Assembly (NCBI GenBank): GCA_947491945.1
Contig: CANLLN010000025.1
Location: 1-64,000, forward strand
Length of the DNA: 64,000 nt
Direction: 5' to 3'
Source: an uncultured Carboxylicivirga sp.
GTDB taxonomy: Bacteria; Bacteroidota; Bacteroidia; Bacteroidales; Marinilabiliaceae
Positions within the stretch are counted from its first letter, which is position 1; each line of letters begins with the position of its first letter. Positions 1-8,810 of this stretch are shown here, piece after piece. The notes under the pieces are model-generated. The model saw nothing but the letters and a program-made list of their open reading frames with translations, was not told the DNA's origin and made no database searches. A program made the position numbers and the translations under genes.

Positions 1-62
1 GATAGGCTGCAGGTGTAAGCGTGGTGACACGTTAGCCGAGCAGTACTAATTACCCGAAACTT
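1..62 (+). rRNA. 23S ribosomal RNA, 3' end (partial)
   Basis: The first bases match the conserved last stretch of bacterial 23S rRNA (GTTAGCCGAGCAGTACTAAT followed by the Bacteroidota-type ending around ACCCGAAACTTTC). The gene starts outside the window. The exact 3' end is approximate. It is followed by a spacer and 5S rRNA in the same direction, the normal end of an rRNA operon. Confidence 0.9.
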
Positions 63-139
63 TCAAGAGAGTTTTCTTTTAGAGAAATACTTGACACACA
101 TTTACGTTAGGTGATATGATTTTGATTTGCGCTGATATG

Positions 140-214
140 TTATTAGCTATCAGGTGTTAGGTATTAGTTATTAGGAAAACTAAGTGCTAAGAACTAACGG
201 CTAACAGCTAAATA
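140..214. repeat. Symmetric inverted array of 7-bp units in the 23S-5S spacer
   Basis: Positions 140-174 hold five consecutive 7-mers ending in TTAG or TCAG (TTATTAG, CTATCAG, GTGTTAG, GTATTAG, TTATTAG). A 5-bp centre (GAAAA) follows, then five 7-mers beginning CTAA at 180-214 (CTAAGTG, CTAAGAA, CTAACGG, CTAACAG, CTAAATA). The right half is the inverted form of the left, with variable bases inside each unit. No ORF lies between the arms. The same kind of arrangement, with another unit sequence, flanks the four-helix-bundle gene at 18141. Confidence 0.85.
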
Positions 215-221
215 CAATATT

Positions 222-330
<109 letters not shown>

Positions 331-340
331 TTTTTTAGAG

Positions 341-376
341 AAACCTCTTATTCAGAAATGAGTAAGAGGTTTTTTG
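341..376 (+). terminator. rRNA operon terminator
   Basis: A 10-bp perfect stem, AAACCTCTTA (341-350) pairing with TAAGAGGTTT (363-372), is followed by a T run. It sits just after the 5S gene and before the next promoter. Confidence 0.85.
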
Positions 377-427
377 CGTTTAGGGCCTCTTTCCTTTCCT
401 TCATTTTTATTTGCCCCTGAATAGCAC

Positions 428-435
428 TACTTTTG
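428..435 (+). promoter_or_regulatory. Putative -7 promoter element
   Basis: TACTTTTG matches the Bacteroidota -7 consensus TAnnTTTG, 17 bp before the CapA-like start codon. The nearest TTG upstream (411-413) is only 14 bp away, closer than usual, so only the -7 half is well supported. Confidence 0.45.
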
Positions 436-451
436 GCGGAAAATATAAACG

Positions 452-1606
452 ATGCGTTACCTTTTTTGCCTTTTTCTGCTTTTGAGCACCGCCGCGTTTG
501 CCCGCAACGACTCCACACTTACCCTTGTTTTTATGGGCGATATAATGGGGCACGATGCCCAGATTGAAGGGGCTCGTATAAGCAATGCCGACCGCTATGA
601 TTTTAAATCCTGTTTTCAATATATCAGGGACGATATTGAAAGTGCAGATATTGCAATTGCCAACCTTGAAGTGACCCTGGCAGGAGCACCTTACCGTGGT
701 TATCCATCTTTTTCGTCACCCGACACACTGGTTGACGCATTGCAATACGCCGGTATCGATGCCGTGGTAATGGCCAATAATCACTGTCTCGATCGACGCC
801 GAAAGGGCTTGATACGTACCTGCGATATCCTTGATGAGAAGGGAATGCCCCGTACGGGTGTGTTTAAAAACGCGGATGACCGGAATAAACACAATCCTTT
901 GATTATTGCGTCTAAAGGTTTTCGTCTGGCCATTCTTAACTACACCTACGGTACCAATGGCATTCCTGTTCAATCACCCAACATCGTTAATCAGCTGGAT
1001 ACGGCACTTATGGCGCGCGACATTGCCAAAGCACGAAGCAAGGGTGTGGATGAGATTGTCATGTGTCTGCACTGGGGGCTGGAATATCAAACCAAGGCCA
1101 ATGGTACTCAAAGAGATCTTGCTCATTGGCTTCAGAATAAGGGCGTCCGCATTATTATTGGTTCGCATCCGCATGTGTTGCAGCCCATGGAGATGACAAA
1201 AGATCACCAGCCCACACTGGTGGCCTATAGCATGGGTAACTTTATCTCCAATCAGCGACCGGCACCGCGTGATGGCGCCGCCCTTTTATTTGTTACATTA
1301 AGTAAAGAAATGGGACTTACACGGGTTAAGAATGCCAGCTATCAGCTGACATGGGTGTATCGCGACGAAAAGGGCGAAAAAATGGCGTATTATGTATTGC
1401 CGGCACAACGATATAAAGATGCAGATTGGCTTCAGAATTCTGCGTGTGAACGCCTCAATGCTTTTATTGATGAAGCCCATGGCATACTAAAGCACAACAA
1501 GGGTGTTCATGAGCGCTGCTTTCAGCAGCCAACAGAGCCGTTAAAAGGCTTAACAATAGTATCACGTAAGCTGCGTGTGCCCGTTGAGTTAAAAGTACCC
1601 AACTAA
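452..1606 (+). CDS. CapA family protein (PGA_cap metallophosphatase-like), secreted
   Basis: A 384-residue protein with an N-terminal signal peptide (roughly residues 1-18) followed by a CapA/PgsA-type calcineurin-like fold. Visible family motifs in order are GDIMGHDAQ near residue 29, ANLEVTL, the MANNHCLDRR block, LHWGLEYQ, GSHPHVLQP and YSMGNFISNQ. The Asp, Asn and His residues in these blocks are the presumed metal ligands. In poly-gamma-glutamate capsule systems CapA acts at the cell surface. Here no capB or capC neighbours are present, so a role in PGA synthesis is not supported and this is better read as a stand-alone exported metallophosphatase-like enzyme of unknown substrate. It is a single gene between the rRNA terminator and cmk. 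Confidence 0.85.
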   Translation: MRYLFCLFLLLSTAAFARNDSTLTLVFMGDIMGHDAQIEGARISNADRYDFKSCFQYIRDDIESADIAIANLEVTLAGAPYRGYPSFSSPDTLVDALQYAGIDAVVMANNHCLDRRRKGLIRTCDILDEKGMPRTGVFKNADDRNKHNPLIIASKGFRLAILNYTYGTNGIPVQSPNIVNQLDTALMARDIAKARSKGVDEIVMCLHWGLEYQTKANGTQRDLAHWLQNKGVRIIIGSHPHVLQPMEMTKDHQPTLVAYSMGNFISNQRPAPRDGAALLFVTLSKEMGLTRVKNASYQLTWVYRDEKGEKMAYYVLPAQRYKDADWLQNSACERLNAFIDEAHGILKHNKGVHERCFQQPTEPLKGLTIVSRKLRVPVELKVPN

Positions 1607-1615
1607 AACAAGGTC

Positions 1616-1643
1616 TTGGTTCGGGCATAATTTTTTACCTTTG
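1616..1643 (+). promoter_or_regulatory. Promoter for cmk-ispH
   Basis: TTG (1616-1618) and TACCTTTG (1636-1643) are spaced by 17 bp and fit the Bacteroidota -33/-7 pattern. They end 20 bp before the cmk start codon. Confidence 0.7.
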
Positions 1644-1663
1644 CAGTCATCAAAAATAGAGCT

Positions 1664-2359
1664 ATGCAGACTAAAAAATCAATAATTGCCATCGATGGGC
1701 ATTCGTCGTGTGGGAAAAGCACGCTTGCTAAAGATTTGGCCAAAGCATTGGGCTATGTGTATATCGATACCGGAGCCATGTACCGATCGGTAACACTATT
1801 TGCCATGAGGGAAGGCTTAATCGCAGATGGTAAAATTGATGAAGAAGAGCTTAAGCGACGTTTAAATGATGTCATCATTACCTTTGAGTACTGCGCACAG
1901 GAAAAGAAAAATGAAACCTTCTTAAATGGGGAGAGTGTTGAAGAGGAGATCCGTGGCCTGGAAGTGAGTAACCATGTAAGTGCCATCAGCGCTATTGGTT
2001 TTGTTCGCAGGCGATTGGTAGAGTTGCAACAGGCAATGGGGCAACAAGGCGGCATCGTGATGGATGGCCGAGATATTGGTACTGTAGTGTTTCCGGCAGC
2101 CGATTTAAAACTATTTATGACTGCATCGCCTGAAATACGTGCACAGCGCCGTTATGATGAGTTAACAGCCAAAGGTGAGTTTGTGGAGTTTGAGGCTATC
2201 CTCGATAATGTAAAAAAACGCGATCATCTGGATAGCACGCGTGTCGAGAGTCCCCTGGTAAAGGCTGACGATGCCGTGGTGCTCGATAACAGCCACTTGA
2301 ATAAGGAGGAGCAGCTTCGGTGGATCATGGACGTGATGCAACAACGCAAGCTTTTATAG
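1664..2359 (+). CDS. cmk: Cytidylate kinase
   Basis: A 231-residue enzyme that phosphorylates CMP and dCMP with ATP in pyrimidine nucleotide synthesis and salvage. The P-loop GHSSCGKS lies at residues 12-19. It is followed by the DTGAMYRSVTL motif that is typical of Cmk, a VMDGRDIGTVVFP block, and ASPEIRAQRR near the lid region. Length is normal for the family. ispH follows after 3 bp, so the two are almost certainly co-transcribed, an order seen in many Bacteroidota and Firmicutes. A clear promoter sits just upstream. Confidence 0.96.
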   Translation: MQTKKSIIAIDGHSSCGKSTLAKDLAKALGYVYIDTGAMYRSVTLFAMREGLIADGKIDEEELKRRLNDVIITFEYCAQEKKNETFLNGESVEEEIRGLEVSNHVSAISAIGFVRRRLVELQQAMGQQGGIVMDGRDIGTVVFPAADLKLFMTASPEIRAQRRYDELTAKGEFVEFEAILDNVKKRDHLDSTRVESPLVKADDAVVLDNSHLNKEEQLRWIMDVMQQRKLL

Positions 2360-2362
2360 GCC

Positions 2363-3232
2363 ATGATTCAGGTAGATATTGATAAGTATTCCGGATTTTG
2401 TTTCGGGGTTAAAAAAGCCATTGCAACAGCAAGTGGACTGCTCGAAGAGGGGCATCAGGTATATTGCGTGGGCGATATTGTGCATAACGAAGCTGAAGCC
2501 GAACGTCTGAAGGCCTTGGGCATGCACGTTATTACAAAAGAAGATTTGAGCACTGTCGACAGTGATGCCACTGTTTTGTTTCGTGCTCATGGCGAACCCC
2601 CGGCTTCCTATGCTAAAGTAAATAATACTGGTTCCAAGCTTACTGATGCTACTTGTCCTGTAGTGCTAAAACTGCAGGAACGTATTAGAAAGGCCTATGC
2701 CCTACAAAAAAAGCAAAACGGTCAGCTCGTAATCTATGGGCAACGAGGTCATGCCGAGGTGGTGGGTCTTAGCGGGCAAACCAACAATGAGGCTATCGTC
2801 ATTGAGGATGAAAGTGAGATTGAGCAGCTCGATTTCGCCAGACCCATTGAGGTGTTTGCTCAAACAACGAAGAATCCAGAAGCCTTTCAGCAACTTGTTA
2901 AGGCAATTAAAGTACGCAGTAAGGCCGATGTGCAATGGCACAATACCACCTGCAAGCAGGTTACCGGTCGTGTGCCGCGGATTAAAGGCTTTGCCGCCAA
3001 CTATCCTTTGCTCATTTTTGTAGGAGGGAAAAAGAGTAGCAACGCCAGAGTTTTGTTTGCTGCCTGCAAAGAGATGAATGCCAACGCATATTTTGTTTCT
3101 TCTGAAGATGATGTAAAGGCAGAATGGCTTCACGGCTCTGTTTCAAAAGTGGGTGTGTGCGGGGCTACTTCAACACCCCATTGGTTAATGGAAAGGGTGG
3201 CGGCACGGGTGCGCGAGTTATCCACTCGGTAG
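2363..3232 (+). CDS. ispH: 4-hydroxy-3-methylbut-2-enyl diphosphate reductase
   Basis: The last enzyme of the MEP isoprenoid pathway, converting HMBPP to IPP and DMAPP using a 4Fe-4S cluster. The three cluster cysteines are visible: Cys13 in SGFCFGV, Cys98 in DATCPVV and Cys197 in NTTCKQV. Substrate-binding residues His41, His76 (FRAHGEPP) and His130 with Glu132 (RGHAEV) are present, as is the GGKKSSN block. At 289 residues it is of usual length. It is translationally close to cmk. No other MEP gene lies in this window. Confidence 0.96.
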   Translation: MIQVDIDKYSGFCFGVKKAIATASGLLEEGHQVYCVGDIVHNEAEAERLKALGMHVITKEDLSTVDSDATVLFRAHGEPPASYAKVNNTGSKLTDATCPVVLKLQERIRKAYALQKKQNGQLVIYGQRGHAEVVGLSGQTNNEAIVIEDESEIEQLDFARPIEVFAQTTKNPEAFQQLVKAIKVRSKADVQWHNTTCKQVTGRVPRIKGFAANYPLLIFVGGKKSSNARVLFAACKEMNANAYFVSSEDDVKAEWLHGSVSKVGVCGATSTPHWLMERVAARVRELSTR

Positions 3233-3402
3233 TTATTTTATTCTGTGACATTATTCTGCTGATTTTAATGCTCAAAGTGAACTCGAAAAATTAGTAGAGC
3301 TACCTGTTTCATTATTACCAGCTTTGCTTATGAAAGGTGCGTTTTGTACTATCTTAGGGCATTTTGAACACGATTATCCCGTTAAAAATTCAAAGTATCT
3401 GT

Positions 3403-3410
3403 TAAATTTG
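3403..3410 (+). promoter_or_regulatory. Possible -7 element upstream of the efflux pair
   Basis: TAAATTTG fits TAnnTTTG, 54 bp before the adaptor start codon. No TTG lies at the usual -33 distance. A TTGTGA / TCACAA dyad (3408-3413 and 3424-3429) overlaps it and could be an operator, but its 10-bp spacing is not the standard CRP spacing. Confidence 0.35.
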
Positions 3411-3464
3411 TGAATCGCCTTTATCACAAATCCATTTAGCACTTTTTATAACTAACTAAGTCGC

Positions 3465-4676
3465 ATGAATCATCTAAAAATCCATCGAAGCAACTTGTCT
3501 GTCATAATTATGGTCTGCCTGCTTGTTGCTTCCTGCAAAACAAAGACGCGTCAGGGTACTTATGAAACTTATGTGGTTGATAAGGGTAATATTGAGACCT
3601 GGGAGACTACAGAAGGATTTGTTGAGCCTGCCAATGAAGTATTGTTACTGAGTCCTGCAGCAAGTATTATCACTGATATATTGAAGGAACCCGGCCAACA
3701 GGTAAAAGAAGGGGAAACGATTGTTGTGCTTAACACGAAGGCTGTTGAGAAAAGGATTGATGAGCTAACAGATCAGTTGGCGGTGCAGCAGAATAACCTG
3801 GAGAAAACCCAACTGGCAGCACGTAGCACCAAAGCCGATTTGGCGCATAGCATTGAGACAAAAAAACTAAAAATATCATCTATTAAATCCGTGTTGGCCG
3901 ATCAGGAGCAGTTGCTTGAGGTAGGAGGTATATCGCCGGCAAGATTTGATAAGACCAAGCAGGAGCTGGTATTGGCTGAGAAAGAGCTGCATTTGGTACA
4001 GCAGAAAAATGCCATTCGATTGCAGCAATTGGCAGCCGATGAAAAAGGTTTATTGCTGCAAATAGAGATGCAGCAGAAGGCGCTGGTGCAGCAAAAGGAT
4101 CTGCTGGAACGTATGGAGGTCAAGGCACCTTCCGATGGCATTGTGCTGGGTATTCATGGTAAGAAAGGTGAGAAGATACAGGGCGATAAACTATTGGTGA
4201 ACTTGTCGGATCTGACGCGATTTAAGGTGAACGCCACCATTGATGCCCGCCATAAAAACATGATTAAAGCTGGACGTAAAGCATATGTGATGGTGGATAC
4301 TGCCCGATTGGAAGGACGTATTGCCAGTATATTACCCAAGCTGGAAGATGGCAACCTACAGTTTTCGGTTTATCTTAATGATCAGCAAAGTACTAAGCTG
4401 ATACCCAATCAAAAAGTGAATATTAAGGTGGTGAAAAATGCGCGTTACAATGTGCTGCGCCTCAAAAGAGGAGCGATGTTGAGCACAAAAGAAAATCAAA
4501 ATGCCTATGTGGTGCGCGGTGATTCTGCTGTGAAGCAAGCTTTAACACTGGGGATGATAAGCGATGAGTATGTAGAGGTAAAAGATGGATTGAAGGAAGG
4601 TGATGAAGTAATTATCTCTACCGTTTCGCCGGTGGGTAATGATGCAGTAATAAGTATTAATCGGCTAAAGAATTAA
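3465..4676 (+). CDS. HlyD-family periplasmic adaptor lipoprotein
   Basis: A 403-residue membrane fusion protein. A lipobox ends at Cys24 (LLVASC), so it is probably anchored by lipid. The order is: biotinyl-lipoyl-like half (residues about 60-90, with GQQVKEGETIVVLNTKAV), a long alpha-helical hairpin rich in Gln, Leu and Glu (about 95-210), the second lipoyl half (VKAPSDGIVLGI) and a beta-barrel / membrane-proximal region to the end. Such adaptors link an inner-membrane pump to an outer-membrane TolC channel, and the TolC-like gene follows after 2 bp. The inner-membrane ABC or RND component that normally completes the set is not encoded nearby. Confidence 0.88.
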   Translation: MNHLKIHRSNLSVIIMVCLLVASCKTKTRQGTYETYVVDKGNIETWETTEGFVEPANEVLLLSPAASIITDILKEPGQQVKEGETIVVLNTKAVEKRIDELTDQLAVQQNNLEKTQLAARSTKADLAHSIETKKLKISSIKSVLADQEQLLEVGGISPARFDKTKQELVLAEKELHLVQQKNAIRLQQLAADEKGLLLQIEMQQKALVQQKDLLERMEVKAPSDGIVLGIHGKKGEKIQGDKLLVNLSDLTRFKVNATIDARHKNMIKAGRKAYVMVDTARLEGRIASILPKLEDGNLQFSVYLNDQQSTKLIPNQKVNIKVVKNARYNVLRLKRGAMLSTKENQNAYVVRGDSAVKQALTLGMISDEYVEVKDGLKEGDEVIISTVSPVGNDAVISINRLKN

Positions 4677-4678
4677 AA

Positions 4679-6199
4679 ATGGTGAGGCAAGGAAATTATG
4701 TTTTACTCGCCATTCTTATATCCCTCGGTATGCAGGCGGGTGCTCAAAAAACCGAAGAGGGATCCATAAATCTATCGCTTCAGAACGTTATTGATCTGGC
4801 TATTCACCAATCATCGTCGGTGCGTTATGCACAAAACCGATATGAGAATTATTTCTGGCGTTTTAAGAATTTTCAGGCGCAGTTTAGACCACAATTGGTG
4901 GTGGCGGGTAACTTGCCCAATTACTACGAGGGTACTGAGCCGGTGAAGCAGGGCGATGGTAGTATTGAATTCCGGGAAGTGGGACGTTTTAATAATAATG
5001 TTGATCTGTCGGTGAAACAATCCATACCGCAAACGGGAACAAAAATATATGTCAGTAGTTCTGTGATACGCAACCAGGATTTGCTAAAAGATGAGATCAG
5101 CTTCTCGGGTGATCCTTATAAGATAGGATTTACTCAACCTGTGTTTGCCTATAACTGGATGAAATGGTCGTTAAAAACAGAACCCCTTGTATATGACGAG
5201 GCACGCAAAGATTTTGTCGAGACTATTGAAGAGATATCCCGGAATGCCACCTGGCATTTTTTTGAGTATCTGAAGGTGCAAACAAACTACAAGTTGGCCG
5301 AAAATAACCTGGCCAACAGCGAGGATAACCTGCGTATTGCAGAGACCAAACGCGCCCTGGGTACCATCTCCGAGAATGACTATTCGCGTATTCGCTTGTC
5401 GGTACTTACGGCGCAAAAGTCATTATCACAGGCCAGTATGGATCTTAAAAATGCCGACTTTGAATTGAAATCATACATTGGCCTCGATCAGAACACCAAA
5501 ATTGACCTTGTGATGCCTTTGAATATGTATTTGTTTAAGGTGGATCCGGAAAAGGCATTGAGCGAGGCACTTGAAAACCGGAAGGAAACCACACAGTATA
5601 AACGCCGTTTAATTGAGGCTGATCGTAACCTAACCAAGGCCAAGCGGGGCAATGGCTTATCGGCCACTTTGCACGGGAGCTATGGTACTTCTAACATCGC
5701 TTATGATTGGCCCGGTATTTATGACGAACCTGCCAAGCAGAAGTATTTGCGCTTGTCGTTCTCTATTCCCATACTCGACTGGGGTAAATCATCATCTAAC
5801 GTAAAGCTGGCTGAGAGTAAACGCGACTTGGTGGTGTTTGATGTTGAACGCGACCGCGAGGACTTTGAACGTACGGTGATCGTTCAGGTGGAGCAGTTCG
5901 GCCTGCTCAAAGAACAGCTGGAGATTGCCCGTGAGGCTGATAATGTGGCAGGTAATGGCTATCAGATTGCCCTAAAGAAATTTCAGAATGGCGAGATTAG
6001 CATCACTGATCTTAACATATCCCTGTCGGAGCGAGAAAAGGCCAAGCGCGATTATATCCATTCTCTGGAGACCTATTGGATGGCTTATTACCGGCTGCGC
6101 GAGCTAACGCTCTACGATTTTGAGAAGGATCAAAAAATAATGTATGACAACCCCTTGCTGCACGGACTGATTAAAGACCGAAAGGAGCCTGACGCATAG
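4679..6199 (+). CDS. TolC family outer-membrane channel
   Basis: A 506-residue protein with a signal peptide (cut near AGAQ, residue 22) and two long heptad-rich helical segments separated by beta-strand-forming regions, the twofold pattern of outer membrane efflux proteins. Family-like segments include NLSLQNVIDLAIHQS near the N-terminus and the second repeat around RDLVVFDVERDREDFERTV. It forms the outer-membrane exit duct for a tripartite efflux or export system. It is cotranscribed with the adaptor gene 2 bp upstream. No pump gene follows; the next gene is the unrelated small YwbE. Confidence 0.87.
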   Translation: MVRQGNYVLLAILISLGMQAGAQKTEEGSINLSLQNVIDLAIHQSSSVRYAQNRYENYFWRFKNFQAQFRPQLVVAGNLPNYYEGTEPVKQGDGSIEFREVGRFNNNVDLSVKQSIPQTGTKIYVSSSVIRNQDLLKDEISFSGDPYKIGFTQPVFAYNWMKWSLKTEPLVYDEARKDFVETIEEISRNATWHFFEYLKVQTNYKLAENNLANSEDNLRIAETKRALGTISENDYSRIRLSVLTAQKSLSQASMDLKNADFELKSYIGLDQNTKIDLVMPLNMYLFKVDPEKALSEALENRKETTQYKRRLIEADRNLTKAKRGNGLSATLHGSYGTSNIAYDWPGIYDEPAKQKYLRLSFSIPILDWGKSSSNVKLAESKRDLVVFDVERDREDFERTVIVQVEQFGLLKEQLEIAREADNVAGNGYQIALKKFQNGEISITDLNISLSEREKAKRDYIHSLETYWMAYYRLRELTLYDFEKDQKIMYDNPLLHGLIKDRKEPDA

Positions 6200-6287
6200 T
6201 AGCTAATTTTGTTTCTTTTTGAAAGTGCTTGAGATGGAATAAATGAAATGTTTATTAGCAGGTGGGTGCAAATGAGTAAAAATAACT

Positions 6288-6482
6288 ATGGACGGAAGAC
6301 AACGCAATAATATTCAACCGGGTGTGCAGGTGCAGATTGTGCTTAAGCAGCACCAACGAAGTGGGCAGTTAACGGCCGGCGTGGTAAAAGATATTCTTAC
6401 AAAAAGTGCTTATCATCCACACGGTATTAAGGTTCGCCTGAGTGATGGGCAGGTAGGTCGCGTAAAAGAAATTGATGAATAG
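6288..6482 (+). CDS. ywbE: YwbE family protein
   Basis: A 64-residue protein matching the short YwbE family (DUF2196) along its full length. It has the N-terminal MDGRQRNNIQPGVQVQIV, the QRSGQLTAGVVKDILT core and the SAYHPHGIKVRL end. The fold is predicted to be a small beta barrel resembling RNA-binding KOW or SH3 domains. The molecular role is not established. It stands alone 88 bp after the TolC gene. Confidence 0.88.
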   Translation: MDGRQRNNIQPGVQVQIVLKQHQRSGQLTAGVVKDILTKSAYHPHGIKVRLSDGQVGRVKEIDE

Positions 6483-6645
6483 GTTTTATAGGAGCGCAGC
6501 CTTGTAGGCAAGCTGCACATCCTGATGTGTTCCTGATTTTCACCTTTGCTGTGTGTTTTAATTGGGCGACTGTTGAAAATTATAGCTAACTTGAAAAGAA
6601 AAAATCAAGGTCAGCGATTCTCTTTTCAAAACAGTTGTAGATTCC

Positions 6646-7269
6646 ATGCGTTTAAGTCTGAGCATATTATTTCTTGTCGCCTTGCTATTAGTGGCCTGTA
6701 CCGATATTGATAGCGATCGGATATCTGATTCTTTCCATTATCGGCCATCGCTTTCTGTGCCACTGGGTAAGCTAAGTCTTCAATACGATGATATGGGGGA
6801 GCTGCCTGTGCCACCTTCTGAAACCGATACAAGCTTAACCTGGCAGGAGCGAGACACCTTGTATTTTGATATGAGCGGATCATTGGGTGAGCGTCAGCAT
6901 ATTCTCGATCTCCTCTTGCAGTTTGATATTACCAACGGCTATCCGGCTATCATTGATGTTGACCTGTATTTCATTGACGACAACGGATGGGATGTGTACC
7001 TTATTCCATCACCCATTGAGGTTAAAGCGGCTGCTATTGCCGAAGATGGGCGGCTGGTTAAGGAGCAGCATAGTATTCCATATCCCTACCAGGTTCCTCT
7101 AAGTAGCGGTCAGATCGATGCCTTGCTTTTGGCTCGTCAACTGGTAATTGTTGCGCGTGTTAATGATCTGCCACTTAGCAGTGATATCGTAAATAACTTT
7201 CCTGATTACAATTTGTATGCTGCCCTGGGGATTCAGGCTCGTTTGGAAATACCTGTTAACGACGATTAA
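6646..7269 (+). CDS. Hypothetical lipoprotein
   Basis: A 207-residue protein that I do not recognise by family. It begins with a hydrophobic signal and a lipobox, LLLVAC, with acidic residues soon after the cysteine (CTDIDSD). The mature part looks like a beta-rich domain with alternating hydrophobic and polar residues and no catalytic motif. Its stop codon directly abuts the ATG of the next gene (DUF5723), so the two are translationally linked and probably work together in the cell envelope. Confidence 0.7.
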   Translation: MRLSLSILFLVALLLVACTDIDSDRISDSFHYRPSLSVPLGKLSLQYDDMGELPVPPSETDTSLTWQERDTLYFDMSGSLGERQHILDLLLQFDITNGYPAIIDVDLYFIDDNGWDVYLIPSPIEVKAAAIAEDGRLVKEQHSIPYPYQVPLSSGQIDALLLARQLVIVARVNDLPLSSDIVNNFPDYNLYAALGIQARLEIPVNDD

Positions 7270-8721
7270 ATGAGCAAACAGCGATCTCATATCATCATAC
7301 TGATGTTGTTAATGAGCAGGCTGCTTGTGGCGCAACAAAATCTTACACTCTTTTTGATGCACGACGTGCCGCAAGCCGGCTTTGTTAATCCGGCGGTGAG
7401 TGGTTCCATGCCCTGGATTATTGGAGTTCCGGCGCTGGCATCTATACATGCTAGTTATGCTAACAGTGCTTTTTCAATGGATGAAGGGCTTCGATACGAT
7501 GCCGCTGTGGATTCTTTTTATCTCAATTTTGATGCTGTTGTTAATGGTTTCAATTCCACGGAGACTGTGATGTCATCGATTCATTACACCCCCCTTTTTG
7601 TTGGTTTTTGGGTGAAGGAGAATTGGGTGAGCATTTCGTTAAGCGAGAAGGTGACATCGTTTAATACGATACCGCGTGAGGCTGCCCGGCTGGCCTGGTA
7701 TGGCAACACACCTTTTGTGGGACGCGAAGCCTCGCTGGATGGTTTGCGTGCCAATGCGTATCATTATCGCGATTATGCCCTGGGTCTTGCACGCAATATG
7801 TCGGCGCGTTGGAGTATTGGACTGCGTGCCCACCTTTTATGGGGTAAAGGAGCCGTATATACGCCCCGCACTCAAGGTGGCATAAGCACCAATGCCAACA
7901 ACTTTGGTCTTTTGATTAATCTGGATAGCCGGGTGCACTCCTCTTTACCCATAGAGGTTGGAATGGATGCAGAGGGTTATGTTGATCATATTGATTGGAA
8001 AGAGGATATTGATTGGAAGGATTACCTTATGAACCGACGCAATATGGGGGTATCTTTTGATCTGGGTTTCATCTATCGTTATGACGATAAAACCACTTTT
8101 TCGGGTAGCTTGCTTAACCTTGGCTTCATTGCCTGGAAGACTTCACTAAACACCTTTGTTTCGTCGGGTACCTTTGCCTTCACCGGCACCGATTCTTCCA
8201 CTGATTTTAATGGAGGCGATTATGCCGAGGCGCTGGCCGACAGTCTGCGGGGTCAATTTTTACCATCGCCCAATAGTGAGCGCTTTACTACACGGCTCGC
8301 ACCAGAAATATATTTGGGAGCCACGCGTAAACTAAGGCCTCACTTAAATGCCGGCACTGTATTTTATGGGCGTATATTGCGTAATAAGTTGGTGCCTGCC
8401 TTTACGCTCTCAGTCAATACCTTGGAGTATAAAACCCTGAATGCCTCGCTTTCTTACACGGCCATTAATGGCGATTATTTGAATATTGGAGCGGGAATTG
8501 GACTAGCACTCGGTATGTTTCATCTGCATGCCGTGGCCGATAACGTGCCAGGCCTCTTTAGACTGGAGAAGCAGCGCAACCTAAGCCTTCGCTTGGGTTT
8601 GAGTATTGTGCCAGTGCGTAATGGAGAAAAAGAAGAAAAGGCAATGAGGCAGAAAGGTGTTGGTGCTATACCTTGTTACCATAGTCCGTACAAAGGAGAA
8701 AGGAAGAAGAGGAAACGCTGA
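7270..8721 (+). CDS. DUF5723 family outer-membrane beta-barrel protein
   Basis: A 483-residue protein with a signal peptide (cut after VAQQ, residue 23) and the DUF5723-like opening in which NLTLFLMHDVPQAGFVNPA is followed by a long series of amphipathic beta strands. Repeated GL-x-L and aromatic strand ends are typical of outer-membrane barrels. Its function is unknown. It starts immediately at the stop codon of the lipoprotein gene. The last 30 residues, after the final strand, are strongly basic (ending GERKKRKR), which is odd for a barrel protein and may be a read-on tail rather than a functional region. A bidirectional terminator follows. Confidence 0.7.
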   Translation: MSKQRSHIIILMLLMSRLLVAQQNLTLFLMHDVPQAGFVNPAVSGSMPWIIGVPALASIHASYANSAFSMDEGLRYDAAVDSFYLNFDAVVNGFNSTETVMSSIHYTPLFVGFWVKENWVSISLSEKVTSFNTIPREAARLAWYGNTPFVGREASLDGLRANAYHYRDYALGLARNMSARWSIGLRAHLLWGKGAVYTPRTQGGISTNANNFGLLINLDSRVHSSLPIEVGMDAEGYVDHIDWKEDIDWKDYLMNRRNMGVSFDLGFIYRYDDKTTFSGSLLNLGFIAWKTSLNTFVSSGTFAFTGTDSSTDFNGGDYAEALADSLRGQFLPSPNSERFTTRLAPEIYLGATRKLRPHLNAGTVFYGRILRNKLVPAFTLSVNTLEYKTLNASLSYTAINGDYLNIGAGIGLALGMFHLHAVADNVPGLFRLEKQRNLSLRLGLSIVPVRNGEKEEKAMRQKGVGAIPCYHSPYKGERKKRKR

Positions 8722-8766
8722 TACCTGAAAGGTTGAGTTAATGACAGAGTAAGATTTTCATGTAAA

Positions 8767-8806
8767 AAAACTGCCGGAAATTTCATAATCCGGCAGTTTT
8801 AGTTCT
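8767..8806. terminator. Bidirectional terminator between convergent genes
   Basis: AAAACTGCCGGA (8767-8778) pairs perfectly with TCCGGCAGTTTT (8789-8800). T-rich tails follow in both directions. It lies between the convergent DUF5723 and TPR-lipoprotein genes and can serve both. Confidence 0.9.
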
Positions 8807-8810
8807 TTTT

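Noticed and set aside
3408-3429. CRP-like site TTGTGA-N10-TCACAA
   Set aside because: The spacer is longer than that of the standard CRP/FNR site and the dyad overlaps a weak promoter match. Kept only as a note in the promoter entry.
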